A DNA stretch of 27,172 bases from a virus. Below the pieces are notes generated by a model that saw nothing but the letters and a program-made list of their open reading frames with translations, did not search any database and was not told the DNA's origin. Below are positions 20,728 to 26,688 of this stretch, in pieces (within the stretch, counting starts at the first letter, position 1; the number at the start of each line of letters is the position of its first letter). Where the stretch lies: IMG/VR virus record IMGVR_UViG_3300050821_003048, positions 1 to 27,172 of that record. One strand, given 5' to 3'. Both the position numbers and the translations under genes were made by a program.

Positions 20728-22674
20728 ATGCGCGATCTTCCCGTCTTAAAGCTCAATTTGAAAAAGCCGCAAGATTTCGGCAACGTCGCCGAGAAATTGA
20801 GCCCAGATGAGCGCCGTACGCTCGCAACCGACATTATCGAACTGATTGGCATCGACGAGCAATCGATGTCGGATTGGCTTGGGAAGGCCAAAGGCTACCT
20901 CGACAAAATCGAAAACGATGAAAACGACAGTCCGAACGATCGCGAGCAAGAAGGTGCCGGGGAAGAGCCGCCGCCGAAAACCGAGATGACGCTATCGGCG
21001 GTCATTCAGTTTTCAGCCCGCGCAACCGACGCACTGCTAGGCGAGCCCGACTTGGCGCGCGCCAGCGAGCCCGGCAGCGAAGATTTAGCGGCGTGGGTAT
21101 CCAGCCAGCTCCGTACAAAAGACCCGAACTGGACCTTGGACACGGACCCGCTGATAATTCACATGTCGGTTACGGGGCTGGGTTGGCGCAAGCGTGATTT
21201 TGACGACGAAGATCGCGTGTTTCATTCTGCCTTCCGCCCGTGTACGCACGTCATCATAAACGATAGTGTTCGATCCATAGAGCGCGCACCGCGCATCACT
21301 GACGAGTTCGAGCGCTACCCGTACGAAATCGATCGCATGATCGAACGCAAAAAGTGGGTTGACTACGAGCCCCGGTACGATGACGACCGCGACCCGCAAG
21401 CATCGAAACGGTTTTACGATACTGACTTATGGCTTGATCTTGACGGCGACGGGATAGACGAGCCGTGGACCGTCGTAATCGCCCGCGACGACACGCCGGA
21501 AGTCGTACGGATAAAGCCCCGATGGTCCGCTAAGACCGTCGTCGACACCGACGAAGTTTTGTTTTTCAATCCGATCCGTCGTTTCTATCCGTACCGATTT
21601 CTGCCGGACCCAAAAGGCACTTTCCTTCCGATGGGATTCGGCAAACTGCTGGACCGCACGGAAAGCTCTGCCGACCGGCTGTTGGGCTCAATTGTGGAAA
21701 CTGCCAAAAGCGAAAGCGAAAACGGCGGTGTGTTTGCCGGTGGCGGCTTTGGGCTGCCCGACAAAATCGAGCTGAAAAACAATCGCATCGCTACGCTGAA
21801 CACGGATGGCGCTCCGCTCGCCAACAAATTCTCTCCGTTCCCCGTCAAATCGGTATCGCCCGGCTCAGTCGCAACGCTCGAAAAGCTTATGACGCTTGGC
21901 GACCGTCTCGCTGGCACGCTGAACCTTCTGGAGAATGCACCGTCGTCCATGACCGCGACCATGGCGAGAGGCATCATAGATACGGGTACGCAAGTCCAGT
22001 CCGCCGTACACCGCCGGCTCGTGGCGTCCATGACGCAAGAATTTCGCATGTTCGTCCAGATGGCGGACGCGTACGACATGCTGCCTGAAAACGTCTTGGC
22101 GTCCAGCAAGGACGGCATCGCAGTCACGGCAGATCCGTCATTGGCGACTGAGATGCAGCGTGCGGCGCTCGCTGGCCTGTATCTGCAACTTGTCGAGTTA
22201 GGTATGAAGGGTGGCGGATTCAGCGTTCCAGAAGCTGCGCTTCGTTTCGGCAAAGTCATGCGGCTCCCGGATCCTGAAAAACTGGTCGCAGCGCCGCAGC
22301 AACCGCAGCTCACGCCCGACGAAAAAATGAAGGGCATGATCGGCATGGGCAAGATGCAAATTGAGCAGATGAAAGCCAAGGCTCAAGTTGCCGTAGACCT
22401 TACCCAAGCCTTGCTGAACATGGTCGAAGCCAGCGGCGGAATGCTTGACAACCGCGCGGCTTTATTGCAAATGGCGCAAATAGAGCAAACCGTACAAGAG
22501 CTGATGGCGGGTGCGAACAATGCAGACGGCATCCTTAGCGGAATGGCTCAACAGTCCGGAAACCAAGGCCCTGGTGACGTATCTCAAGTTTCGCCAGGCG
22601 CCAACAATGGCGGCGTTCCTCCAGGGGCAGGAAGTCCACCCAATACACCAGGGGCAGGCAGCGGGCTTCAGTGA
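20728..22674 (+). CDS. P22-like portal protein
   Basis: I chose ATG 20728 (AAGGGG upstream); the frame is open earlier but through the promoter. The 648-residue protein starts MRDLPVLKLNLKKPQDFGNV, has the wing region SAVIQFSARATDALLGEPDL and HMSVTGLGWRKRDFDDEDRV, the FFNPIRRFYPYRFLPDPKGT strand segment, and a long helical stem around SESENGGVFAGGGFGLPDKI, then a C-terminal barrel region with VAVDLTQALLNMVEASGGML. It forms the dodecameric DNA entry vertex. The last 40 residues are a Gly/Pro/Asn-rich tail, which overlaps the next gene. This is the gp1 type rather than the shorter HK97-type portal. Confidence 0.85.
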   Translation: MRDLPVLKLNLKKPQDFGNVAEKLSPDERRTLATDIIELIGIDEQSMSDWLGKAKGYLDKIENDENDSPNDREQEGAGEEPPPKTEMTLSAVIQFSARATDALLGEPDLARASEPGSEDLAAWVSSQLRTKDPNWTLDTDPLIIHMSVTGLGWRKRDFDDEDRVFHSAFRPCTHVIINDSVRSIERAPRITDEFERYPYEIDRMIERKKWVDYEPRYDDDRDPQASKRFYDTDLWLDLDGDGIDEPWTVVIARDDTPEVVRIKPRWSAKTVVDTDEVLFFNPIRRFYPYRFLPDPKGTFLPMGFGKLLDRTESSADRLLGSIVETAKSESENGGVFAGGGFGLPDKIELKNNRIATLNTDGAPLANKFSPFPVKSVSPGSVATLEKLMTLGDRLAGTLNLLENAPSSMTATMARGIIDTGTQVQSAVHRRLVASMTQEFRMFVQMADAYDMLPENVLASSKDGIAVTADPSLATEMQRAALAGLYLQLVELGMKGGGFSVPEAALRFGKVMRLPDPEKLVAAPQQPQLTPDEKMKGMIGMGKMQIEQMKAKAQVAVDLTQALLNMVEASGGMLDNRAALLQMAQIEQTVQELMAGANNADGILSGMAQQSGNQGPGDVSQVSPGANNGGVPPGAGSPPNTPGAGSGLQ

Positions 22675-22768
22675 GGTAATGCGGCTACTAGAGCAGCCAC
22701 CGGAAAAGATTATCGCAGTTTTTAACAACGCAAACCGAGAATTGAATGAGCAACATCGGCGTTCATGA
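22520..22768 (+). CDS. Small phage protein overlapping the portal C-terminus, 82 aa
   Basis: ATG 22520 (a GTG three codons earlier is possible) lies inside the portal gene, in frame +2, with a 155-base overlap. The product MQTASLAEWLNSPETKALVT YLKFRQAPTMAAFLQGQEVH is helical with the block AAPxxAAFLxGQxVxPxxQG, which looks like a conserved phage protein encoded just after portals. The second half is helical (FSEVMRLLEQPPEKIIAVFN). The overlapped portal segment is a low-complexity tail, which makes the dual coding easy. It overlaps the GroES-like gene by 23 bases. Confidence 0.65.
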   Translation: MQTASLAEWLNSPETKALVTYLKFRQAPTMAAFLQGQEVHPIHQGQAAGFSEVMRLLEQPPEKIIAVFNNANRELNEQHRRS

Positions 22769-23237
22769 CTTCGCCATACCGCACGGCCACGTACGGCCGA
22801 CGCGAGACGTAATCGTCATTCGTCTACCGATGCCGCCCAAAATGATCGGCGGGATTCACGTCCCCGATGTAGTCCGCGACATGGCGCAGCACAACGTCAT
22901 GGCAGGCCGGATCGTGTCCATGGGGCCGCTTGCATTCGTTTACAAAGATGCAGAAGGCAGCTTGACGCGGGAGCCCGTACAAGTTGGCGATTGGGTTACT
23001 ATCCGCCCGTTCGCCGGCACGATGGTGCAAGGCGGTAAACTTCAGGCGAGCAGCGGATGGCGCTACGTTTCCAGCTTTCAAGATGTGCTGGCCGTCATCC
23101 CAGCCGACAAAATGCCGGACCCAGCAACGCTGCTATGGGACGACGAAGACGCAATCAAATCAGTTGCGCCTGCACACACTTCGGAAGACTTCGGCGGCAA
23201 ACCCCGCGAACGCACGGTGATCCATGCCCGATCTTAA
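22746..23237 (+). CDS. GroES-like co-chaperonin
   Basis: The 163-residue protein has the Cpn10 beta-barrel pattern: HVRPTRDVIVIRLPMPPKMI GGIHVPDVVRDMAQHNVMAG, the mobile-loop-like region with GGIHVP, then GRIVSMGPLAFVYKDAEGSL, VGDWVTIRPFAGTMVQGGKL and GWRYVSSFQDVLAVIPADKM. Bacterial GroES is about 97 residues; this one has a C-terminal tail of about 50 residues. A phage GroES-like protein usually binds the host GroEL ring to help fold the capsid protein. It lies between portal and scaffold-like genes, which fits. Confidence 0.75.
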   Translation: MSNIGVHDFAIPHGHVRPTRDVIVIRLPMPPKMIGGIHVPDVVRDMAQHNVMAGRIVSMGPLAFVYKDAEGSLTREPVQVGDWVTIRPFAGTMVQGGKLQASSGWRYVSSFQDVLAVIPADKMPDPATLLWDDEDAIKSVAPAHTSEDFGGKPRERTVIHARS

Positions 23238-23244
23238 CGTGATG
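23216..23244 (+). repeat. 29-bp direct repeat, copy 1 (with 23492-23520)
   Basis: These 29 bases begin GGTGATCCATGCCC and end TTAACGTGATG. They are identical to 23492-23520. The repeat contains the ATG and first seven codons (MPDLNVM) of two consecutive genes. Confidence 0.95.
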
Positions 23245-23496
23245 GTAGTTGTCGCGCTGGTACTGCTGTCCTTCGCCGGGCCAGTGAACGCGCAATCGTA
23301 CACAGCTCCTGATGGCGTGAACAAGTGCATCGCCGTGACCAACGGCACGACGACACAATGCACGCTGCTCGGCGTTAGTTCGATCAACGCCTTACCCTCT
23401 TCCGCAATCATTCTGAAATGCGAAGATGGCTACGAGATCGTCATTGCCGCCCAAGGCCCGATGTGCGCCCGCGAGCTTAAACCCCCCATAAGGTGA
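23224..23496 (+). CDS. Secreted small Cys-containing protein, 90 aa (cassette)
   Basis: The start ATG lies in the direct repeat. After MPDLNVM comes a hydrophobic run (VVVALVLLSFAGPVNA) and a likely signal-peptidase site before QSYTAPD (after about residue 23). The mature part of about 67 residues has four Cys (35, 46, 66, 81), suggesting two disulfides. No family is recognised. The n-region lacks the usual positive charges, because the first seven codons come from the repeat; an internal ATG at 23242 could be the native start. The gene is bracketed by the 29-bp repeat, looks like a moron insertion, and could act in the periplasm, for example in superinfection exclusion. Confidence 0.7.
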   Translation: MPDLNVMVVVALVLLSFAGPVNAQSYTAPDGVNKCIAVTNGTTTQCTLLGVSSINALPSSAIILKCEDGYEIVIAAQGPMCARELKPPIR

Positions 23497-23520
23497 TCCA
23501 TGCCCGATCTTAACGTGATG
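23492..23520 (+). repeat. 29-bp direct repeat, copy 2 (with 23216-23244)
   Basis: Identical to copy 1 over 29 bases; flanking bases differ on both sides. It contains the ATG at 23500 and seven codons of the following gene. Confidence 0.95.
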
Positions 23521-24153
23521 CTGTTGGAGCACGCCAAAAGCGGCCTGCAGGCCGAACTCGATACCGCCGTAACCAACGGCGACACGGAAGGGGCGCGCAA
23601 AATAGCCGACAGAATCAGCGCGCTGAACAGCGCAGCCGCGCCCAAGCCATCGACTGCGTACGGCGATGCCGAGATACGCGCGGAGCTGAACAAGCTGCCG
23701 TGGTTTGGCGTAGACCCGAAGAAATCCGGCCGTACGATCGAACTTGGCAAGACCATGGACCCGAAGAAATTCAGCACGGCTGCTGAGTTTACCGCGGCGC
23801 TGGTCAAAGTCGTTGACGAAGAATTTAAGCCGGCTGTCAAAGAACCGCCGGAAGGCGAAACCGACGAAGAGCGCGAAGCGCGGGAGGCAGAGGAAGCGGA
23901 AGCCGCCGCTGCCAAAGCAAAGAAACCACGCGCCAGCGACGGCCCGGCGGATGGAGATGCCACTGGTACGCGTACGCGTCGCACGTCGGGACCGTGGACG
24001 AAGATGTCCGACGCCCCGTCCGACGTGCAAAAAGAGATCAACCGCACGGCGGACAAATTTGCGCCCAAGACCAAAGAGGGGCGCGAGAAGTTCGTGACCA
24101 AGGCGCTTGAAGCTCACTACGGCAAAGCGCAGCTCGCCAAGGGAAAGAAGTAG
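23500..24153 (+). CDS. Possible scaffold or structural protein, 217 aa
   Basis: The product MPDLNVMLLEHAKSGLQAEL continues as helix-rich, charged sequence, with KLPWFGVDPKKSGRTIELGK and MDPKKFSTAAEFTAALVKVV, then a long acidic Glu/Ala run (about residues 115-150) and a basic C-terminus (EALEAHYGKAQLAKGKK). High charge, helicity and the position between portal-type and minor genes are what scaffold proteins show, but I do not recognise a family and the capsid runs the other way. Its first codons lie in the 29-bp repeat, so its original start may be the ancestral one from which the copy arose. Confidence 0.65.
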   Translation: MPDLNVMLLEHAKSGLQAELDTAVTNGDTEGARKIADRISALNSAAAPKPSTAYGDAEIRAELNKLPWFGVDPKKSGRTIELGKTMDPKKFSTAAEFTAALVKVVDEEFKPAVKEPPEGETDEEREAREAEEAEAAAAKAKKPRASDGPADGDATGTRTRRTSGPWTKMSDAPSDVQKEINRTADKFAPKTKEGREKFVTKALEAHYGKAQLAKGKK

Positions 24154-24156
24154 GCC

Positions 24157-24414
24157 ATGGCAAAATACCGAAAAAAGCCGGTCGTTATCGAGGCGTGGCG
24201 GCTACCAATGAGCGACGGTGCAAGCCGCGTTTTCGACGGCGACGCGAATATCATTTTCAAACGAGAAAACGGCGCGATTATCGAAGCCGTCATCTCGACC
24301 TTGGAGGGGACGATGGTCGCCAACAATGGCGATTGGATCATCCGAGGCGTAAAGGGCGAACTGTATCCTTGTAAGCCCGACATATTCGCCGCTACTTACG
24401 AGGCAGTCCTGTGA
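24157..24414 (+). CDS. Conserved small phage protein, 85 aa
   Basis: The product MAKYRKKPVVIEAWRLPMSD matches a widely seen small phage protein whose end reads LEGTMVANNGDWIIRGVKGELYPCKPDIFAATYEAVL. The 'KYRKKPVVIEA' start and the 'GDWIIRG..GE.YPC..DIF..TYE' end are familiar from many tailed phages, function unknown. It starts four bases after the preceding stop and overlaps the next gene by 4 bases. Confidence 0.85.
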   Translation: MAKYRKKPVVIEAWRLPMSDGASRVFDGDANIIFKRENGAIIEAVISTLEGTMVANNGDWIIRGVKGELYPCKPDIFAATYEAVL

Positions 24415-24962
24415 ATAACGATCCAACAAACCCCTTCGCAGGCATCCCCGACGCGCTCAAGCCGAATCCGCCGGCACCCGTACCCGAACCGCAGTCGGCC
24501 GGCGATGCCATGGCGAGCGCTTCGCCATTCAAGGAAGCGTTGGACGTTGATGAAATCATCAAGAACCTGACGCTCGATCGGCCGTTGAAGCTGTTCATCC
24601 CGAACAAAGAAAAGTATCCGCAATACGAGTTCAGGATCATCAACAGCATTCCGCATGAAATCGCGGACGCCCACAACAAAGGCTTCAAGGAAGTCACGGA
24701 CGACGAGATGTCCAAGCTATTCCGGGATCTTGTCGCCGGTACGGACAAAGAGGGCAAAGCGTTCCGTCCAATCTTGGTCGCGCGCCCGAAAGCCGTTGGC
24801 GACCACATCCGCAAGCGCTACCGCATCCAGCTCGCCAGCCTGTACGCCGGTATGGACCCGGGTAACAAAGACCTATCCGGCAAGTACACGGCCAACGTGG
24901 ACGCCAAGGACGGCACCAAGGGGCAATTCACCGGAGCTGGTTTTCGCATTAAAACGGGGTAA
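24411..24962 (+). CDS. Hypothetical structural-region protein, 183 aa
   Basis: GTG 24411 overlaps the previous stop (GTGA). The N-terminus is disordered and Pro-rich (MNNDPTNPFAGIPDALKPNP), followed by a compact alpha/beta domain: LKLFIPNKEKYPQYEFRIIN, PHEIADAHNKGFKEVTDDEM, ILVARPKAVGDHIRKRYRIQ. The C-terminus is Gly/Lys-rich. It resembles small phage structural proteins by length, context and composition, but no family is recognised. Confidence 0.7.
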   Translation: MNNDPTNPFAGIPDALKPNPPAPVPEPQSAGDAMASASPFKEALDVDEIIKNLTLDRPLKLFIPNKEKYPQYEFRIINSIPHEIADAHNKGFKEVTDDEMSKLFRDLVAGTDKEGKAFRPILVARPKAVGDHIRKRYRIQLASLYAGMDPGNKDLSGKYTANVDAKDGTKGQFTGAGFRIKTG

Positions 24963-24967
24963 GGAAA

Positions 24968-25183
24968 ATGGTGTTGTGGGCTGTTTGGCTGCTCGTCATC
25001 GTGTGCAGCTTCGCGCTGTTTGAAGGGCTGGCGCTCTACCGGGGCACGCCGACGCTTTCGCGGTGGGTGTGGACTGTCAGCAAAGCATGGCCGCCGTTCC
25101 CGTACATTGCCGGTTTCATTACGGGATTCCTCGCGTGTCATTTTTGGTGGGGCGGCATCGTCTGTTTTGCACCCGTACAATAA
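24968..25183 (+). CDS. Small membrane protein, 71 aa
   Basis: ATG 24968 follows AAGGAAA. Two hydrophobic segments are visible: VLWAVWLLVIVCSFALFEG (residues 2-20) and FPYIAGFITGFLACHFWWGG (about 43-62), separated by a short polar loop (LYRGTPTLSRWVWTVSKAWP). The block SRWVW..SKAWPPFP.I.GF..GFLACHF is a common phage membrane-protein pattern from memory. Holin function is possible from the two-helix layout but is not shown by the neighbours (no endolysin in the window). Confidence 0.65.
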   Translation: MVLWAVWLLVIVCSFALFEGLALYRGTPTLSRWVWTVSKAWPPFPYIAGFITGFLACHFWWGGIVCFAPVQ

Positions 25184-25261
25184 ATTCCGACTGTTGCGGC
25201 TTTATCACACCTTTCCGGCGTAGAGTGGTCGTGTAAATTCCACTCACAAAGGATAGATGAC

Positions 25262-25990
25262 ATGAAGCGACTGTTTGCTTTGCTGATCGGGACCGCGCTG
25301 TGCGGCCCCGTGATGGCGGCTGATCTGACGCTGCGAACCAAGGCCCCGGCCTACACCCCTCCCGTCTGCACCGCGGGCGCGGCGATGACCACGACGATGG
25401 CGGCGGTCTTGCCGTCGTGCTCGGGCTTCTACGGCGGCTTCTCGTTGCAGGGCCTTGGATCGAACCTCGACATTCTCGGTTCCGGCATCAACAACTCGGT
25501 GTTCGCGGGCGGCGGCATCGTGGGCGGCGTCGCCGGCTATCAGTTCTGGAACGGCCAGTTCTTCTTTGCGGGCGAGGCCAATCTAGGTCTGGACGTACAG
25601 ACCAACGGAGTGAACAGCGCGGCCGGCTTCAAGAACTGGGACGCCGGCATTTTCGCCAAGGCGGGCATCGGCTTGTCCAATCTGATCGGCATTGGGCAGC
25701 CCGGCACGGTTGGCACCGGCACGCCGTCTCAGGGCATCAATCTAGCGATCATCCCCGGCACGTCGCTCATGTCGCCTTATCTGGTAATTGGGGAATCGTT
25801 CAAGAATGGCAATCAAGGCTGGACGATGGGGGCCGGCACCGAGTTTATTCTGGCGCAAGGCTGGAACCTCGACGTGTACTACCACCACATCAACTGGAAC
25901 AGCACGACGGCGGTTGCGATTCCCGGCGCCACGATCATGTCCACGACGCCTGAGAATCGGGTGGGTGTGGCGTTCATAAAGATGTTCTGA
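25262..25990 (+). CDS. Outer-membrane beta-barrel protein (Omp25/RopB-like)
   Basis: The product has a clean signal peptide (MKRLFALLIGTALCGPVMAA, cleavage near residue 19) followed by ADLTLRTKAPAYTPP, typical of Rhizobiales Omp25/Omp31-type porin-like proteins. The remaining roughly 220 residues alternate in short strands with Gly and aromatic ends (GFYGGFSLQGLGSN, GGVAGYQFWNGQFFFAGEAN) and end in FIKMF, a terminal Phe as in outer-membrane barrels. It would sit in the host outer membrane and may block superinfection, as Lom-type phage proteins may. AGGA precedes ATG 25262. The 78-base gap upstream probably has its own promoter (I see no clear -35/-10). Likely transferred from a host. Confidence 0.85.
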   Translation: MKRLFALLIGTALCGPVMAADLTLRTKAPAYTPPVCTAGAAMTTTMAAVLPSCSGFYGGFSLQGLGSNLDILGSGINNSVFAGGGIVGGVAGYQFWNGQFFFAGEANLGLDVQTNGVNSAAGFKNWDAGIFAKAGIGLSNLIGIGQPGTVGTGTPSQGINLAIIPGTSLMSPYLVIGESFKNGNQGWTMGAGTEFILAQGWNLDVYYHHINWNSTTAVAIPGATIMSTTPENRVGVAFIKMF

Positions 25991-26295
25991 TGACCGCCGT
26001 AACCCGCCTCGCGCCGATAGATACCGGAACGCCGGAACGTGTTGCCGAGATTACCGTGGCGGCGGTCGATCACATCGGCAACACGAGCGCCGCCAGCATC
26101 GACAGTGCGGCCGAGGCCGTCGAGCAAGAAGGCAAAAAACTGGCCGATCGTCTCCGCAAGTTGGCATCTGCAGTGCGGGAGCACACTCGGATTGCAGCTC
26201 AGGAAGTGAGCAACTTTAGTCTGATGATGACCACGATGGGCGATACCGTTCGCAGTCTGGAAAATCAGATCAAAGGTGACGCCAAAGACGAGTAA
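25990..26295 (+). CDS. Helical hypothetical protein, 101 aa
   Basis: ATG 25990 overlaps the outer-membrane gene stop (TGATG), so it is co-translated. The product is helical: VAEITVAAVDHIGNTSAASI DSAAEAVEQEGKKLADRLRK LASAVREHTRIAAQEVSN. It looks like a coiled coil, with no Cys and little aromatic content. No family is recognised. It is the last gene before the strong terminator, so it is either a partner of the outer-membrane protein or the last gene of the structural operon. Confidence 0.65.
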   Translation: MTAVTRLAPIDTGTPERVAEITVAAVDHIGNTSAASIDSAAEAVEQEGKKLADRLRKLASAVREHTRIAAQEVSNFSLMMTTMGDTVRSLENQIKGDAKDE

Positions 26296-26300
26296 GCGAG

Positions 26301-26329
26301 GGGGCCTCAGAAACGAGGCCCCACTTTTT
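26301..26329 (+). terminator. Strong rho-independent terminator
   Basis: A perfect 8-bp stem GGGGCCTC / GAGGCCCC (26301-26308 with 26315-26322), a six-base loop AGAAAC, then ACTTTTTATTT. It ends the rightward structural operon; the RHH gene on - ends at 26328, so it may also act leftward. Confidence 0.9.
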
Positions 26330-26576
26330 ATTTAATCTTTTCGATGGCCTCGATAACCAAGCTCGTGACCGTACGCCGGGTTTTCTTCGCCTTGGCGATG
26401 ATCTTGGTTTTCTCCGCTTTGGTCAGCCGCATGTCTAGCCGTTCCGAACGCGCGACGGTATCGGCTTTCCTCTTTTTGACCTTGGCCTTAGCGGCCTTCC
26501 GCCGGGCACGCGAGCGGATGGCGTCCGGCGTCATGCTCGGCGTAGGCGGCGTTTTCAGAGGTCCAGTAGCTTCCAT
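26328..26576 (-). CDS. Ribbon-helix-helix type regulator, 82 aa
   Basis: I chose the ATG at 26576 with AGGA nine bases upstream; the frame is open further upstream, through the promoter region. The N-terminus is Pro-rich then strongly basic (RSRARRKAAKAKVKKRKA), and the C-terminal 45 residues, RLDMRLTKAEKTKIIAKAKK TRRTVTSLVIEAIEKI, follow the strand-helix-helix pattern of Arc-type repressors, with the 'MRLT..EK..I...A....RTVTSLV.EAI' signature. It is a likely DNA-binding repressor. The divergent promoter region in front, with repeated CGTACA sites, is the obvious target. Confidence 0.7.
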   Translation of the reverse strand: MEATGPLKTPPTPSMTPDAIRSRARRKAAKAKVKKRKADTVARSERLDMRLTKAEKTKIIAKAKKTRRTVTSLVIEAIEKIK

Positions 26577-26586
26577 GGCTTGTGAT

Positions 26587-26634
26587 CCTGTACGGTTGAC
26601 AGTGGCAAGCCTATAACGTACATTGTCGTACAGG
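26587..26634. promoter_or_regulatory. Operator-like inverted and direct repeats at the divergent promoters
   Basis: CCTGTACG (26587-26594) and CGTACAGG (26627-26634) are a perfect 8-bp inverted repeat. CGTACA also occurs at 26617-26622, 10 bases (one helical turn) from the copy at 26627-26632. These flank and overlap both promoters here and would suit binding by an RHH repressor. Confidence 0.5.
26596..26624 (+). promoter_or_regulatory. Rightward sigma70-like promoter, interlocked with 26610-26638
   Basis: TTGACA (26596-26601), a 17-base spacer and TACATT (26619-26624) precede the right-edge gene. Confidence 0.6.
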
Positions 26635-26638
26635 TCAA
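26610..26638 (-). promoter_or_regulatory. Leftward sigma70-like promoter for the RHH gene
   Basis: On the - strand, TTGACC (26633-26638), a 17-base spacer and TATAGG (26610-26615). It overlaps the rightward promoter by 15 bases, so both cannot be occupied together. Confidence 0.6.
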
Positions 26639-26661
26639 CACAGGTACGGATAGGCACGCAT

Positions 26662-26688
26662 ACGGGCCTTAAGCGAGGGACTTTTATG
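26662..26688 (+). repeat. Leader repeat, copy 2 (with 14169-14195)
   Basis: Matches copy 1 at 24 of 27 positions, including the ribosome-binding site GAGGGA and the ATG. Confidence 0.85.

Noticed and set aside
21585-22379. 264-codon antisense ORF opposite the portal gene
   Set aside because: Ser-rich shadow without a start signal; portal motifs are on the + strand.
23392-24117. 241-codon antisense ORF opposite the scaffold-like gene
   Set aside because: Phe/Arg-rich shadow of a Glu/Ala/Lys-rich gene and crosses the repeat copy.
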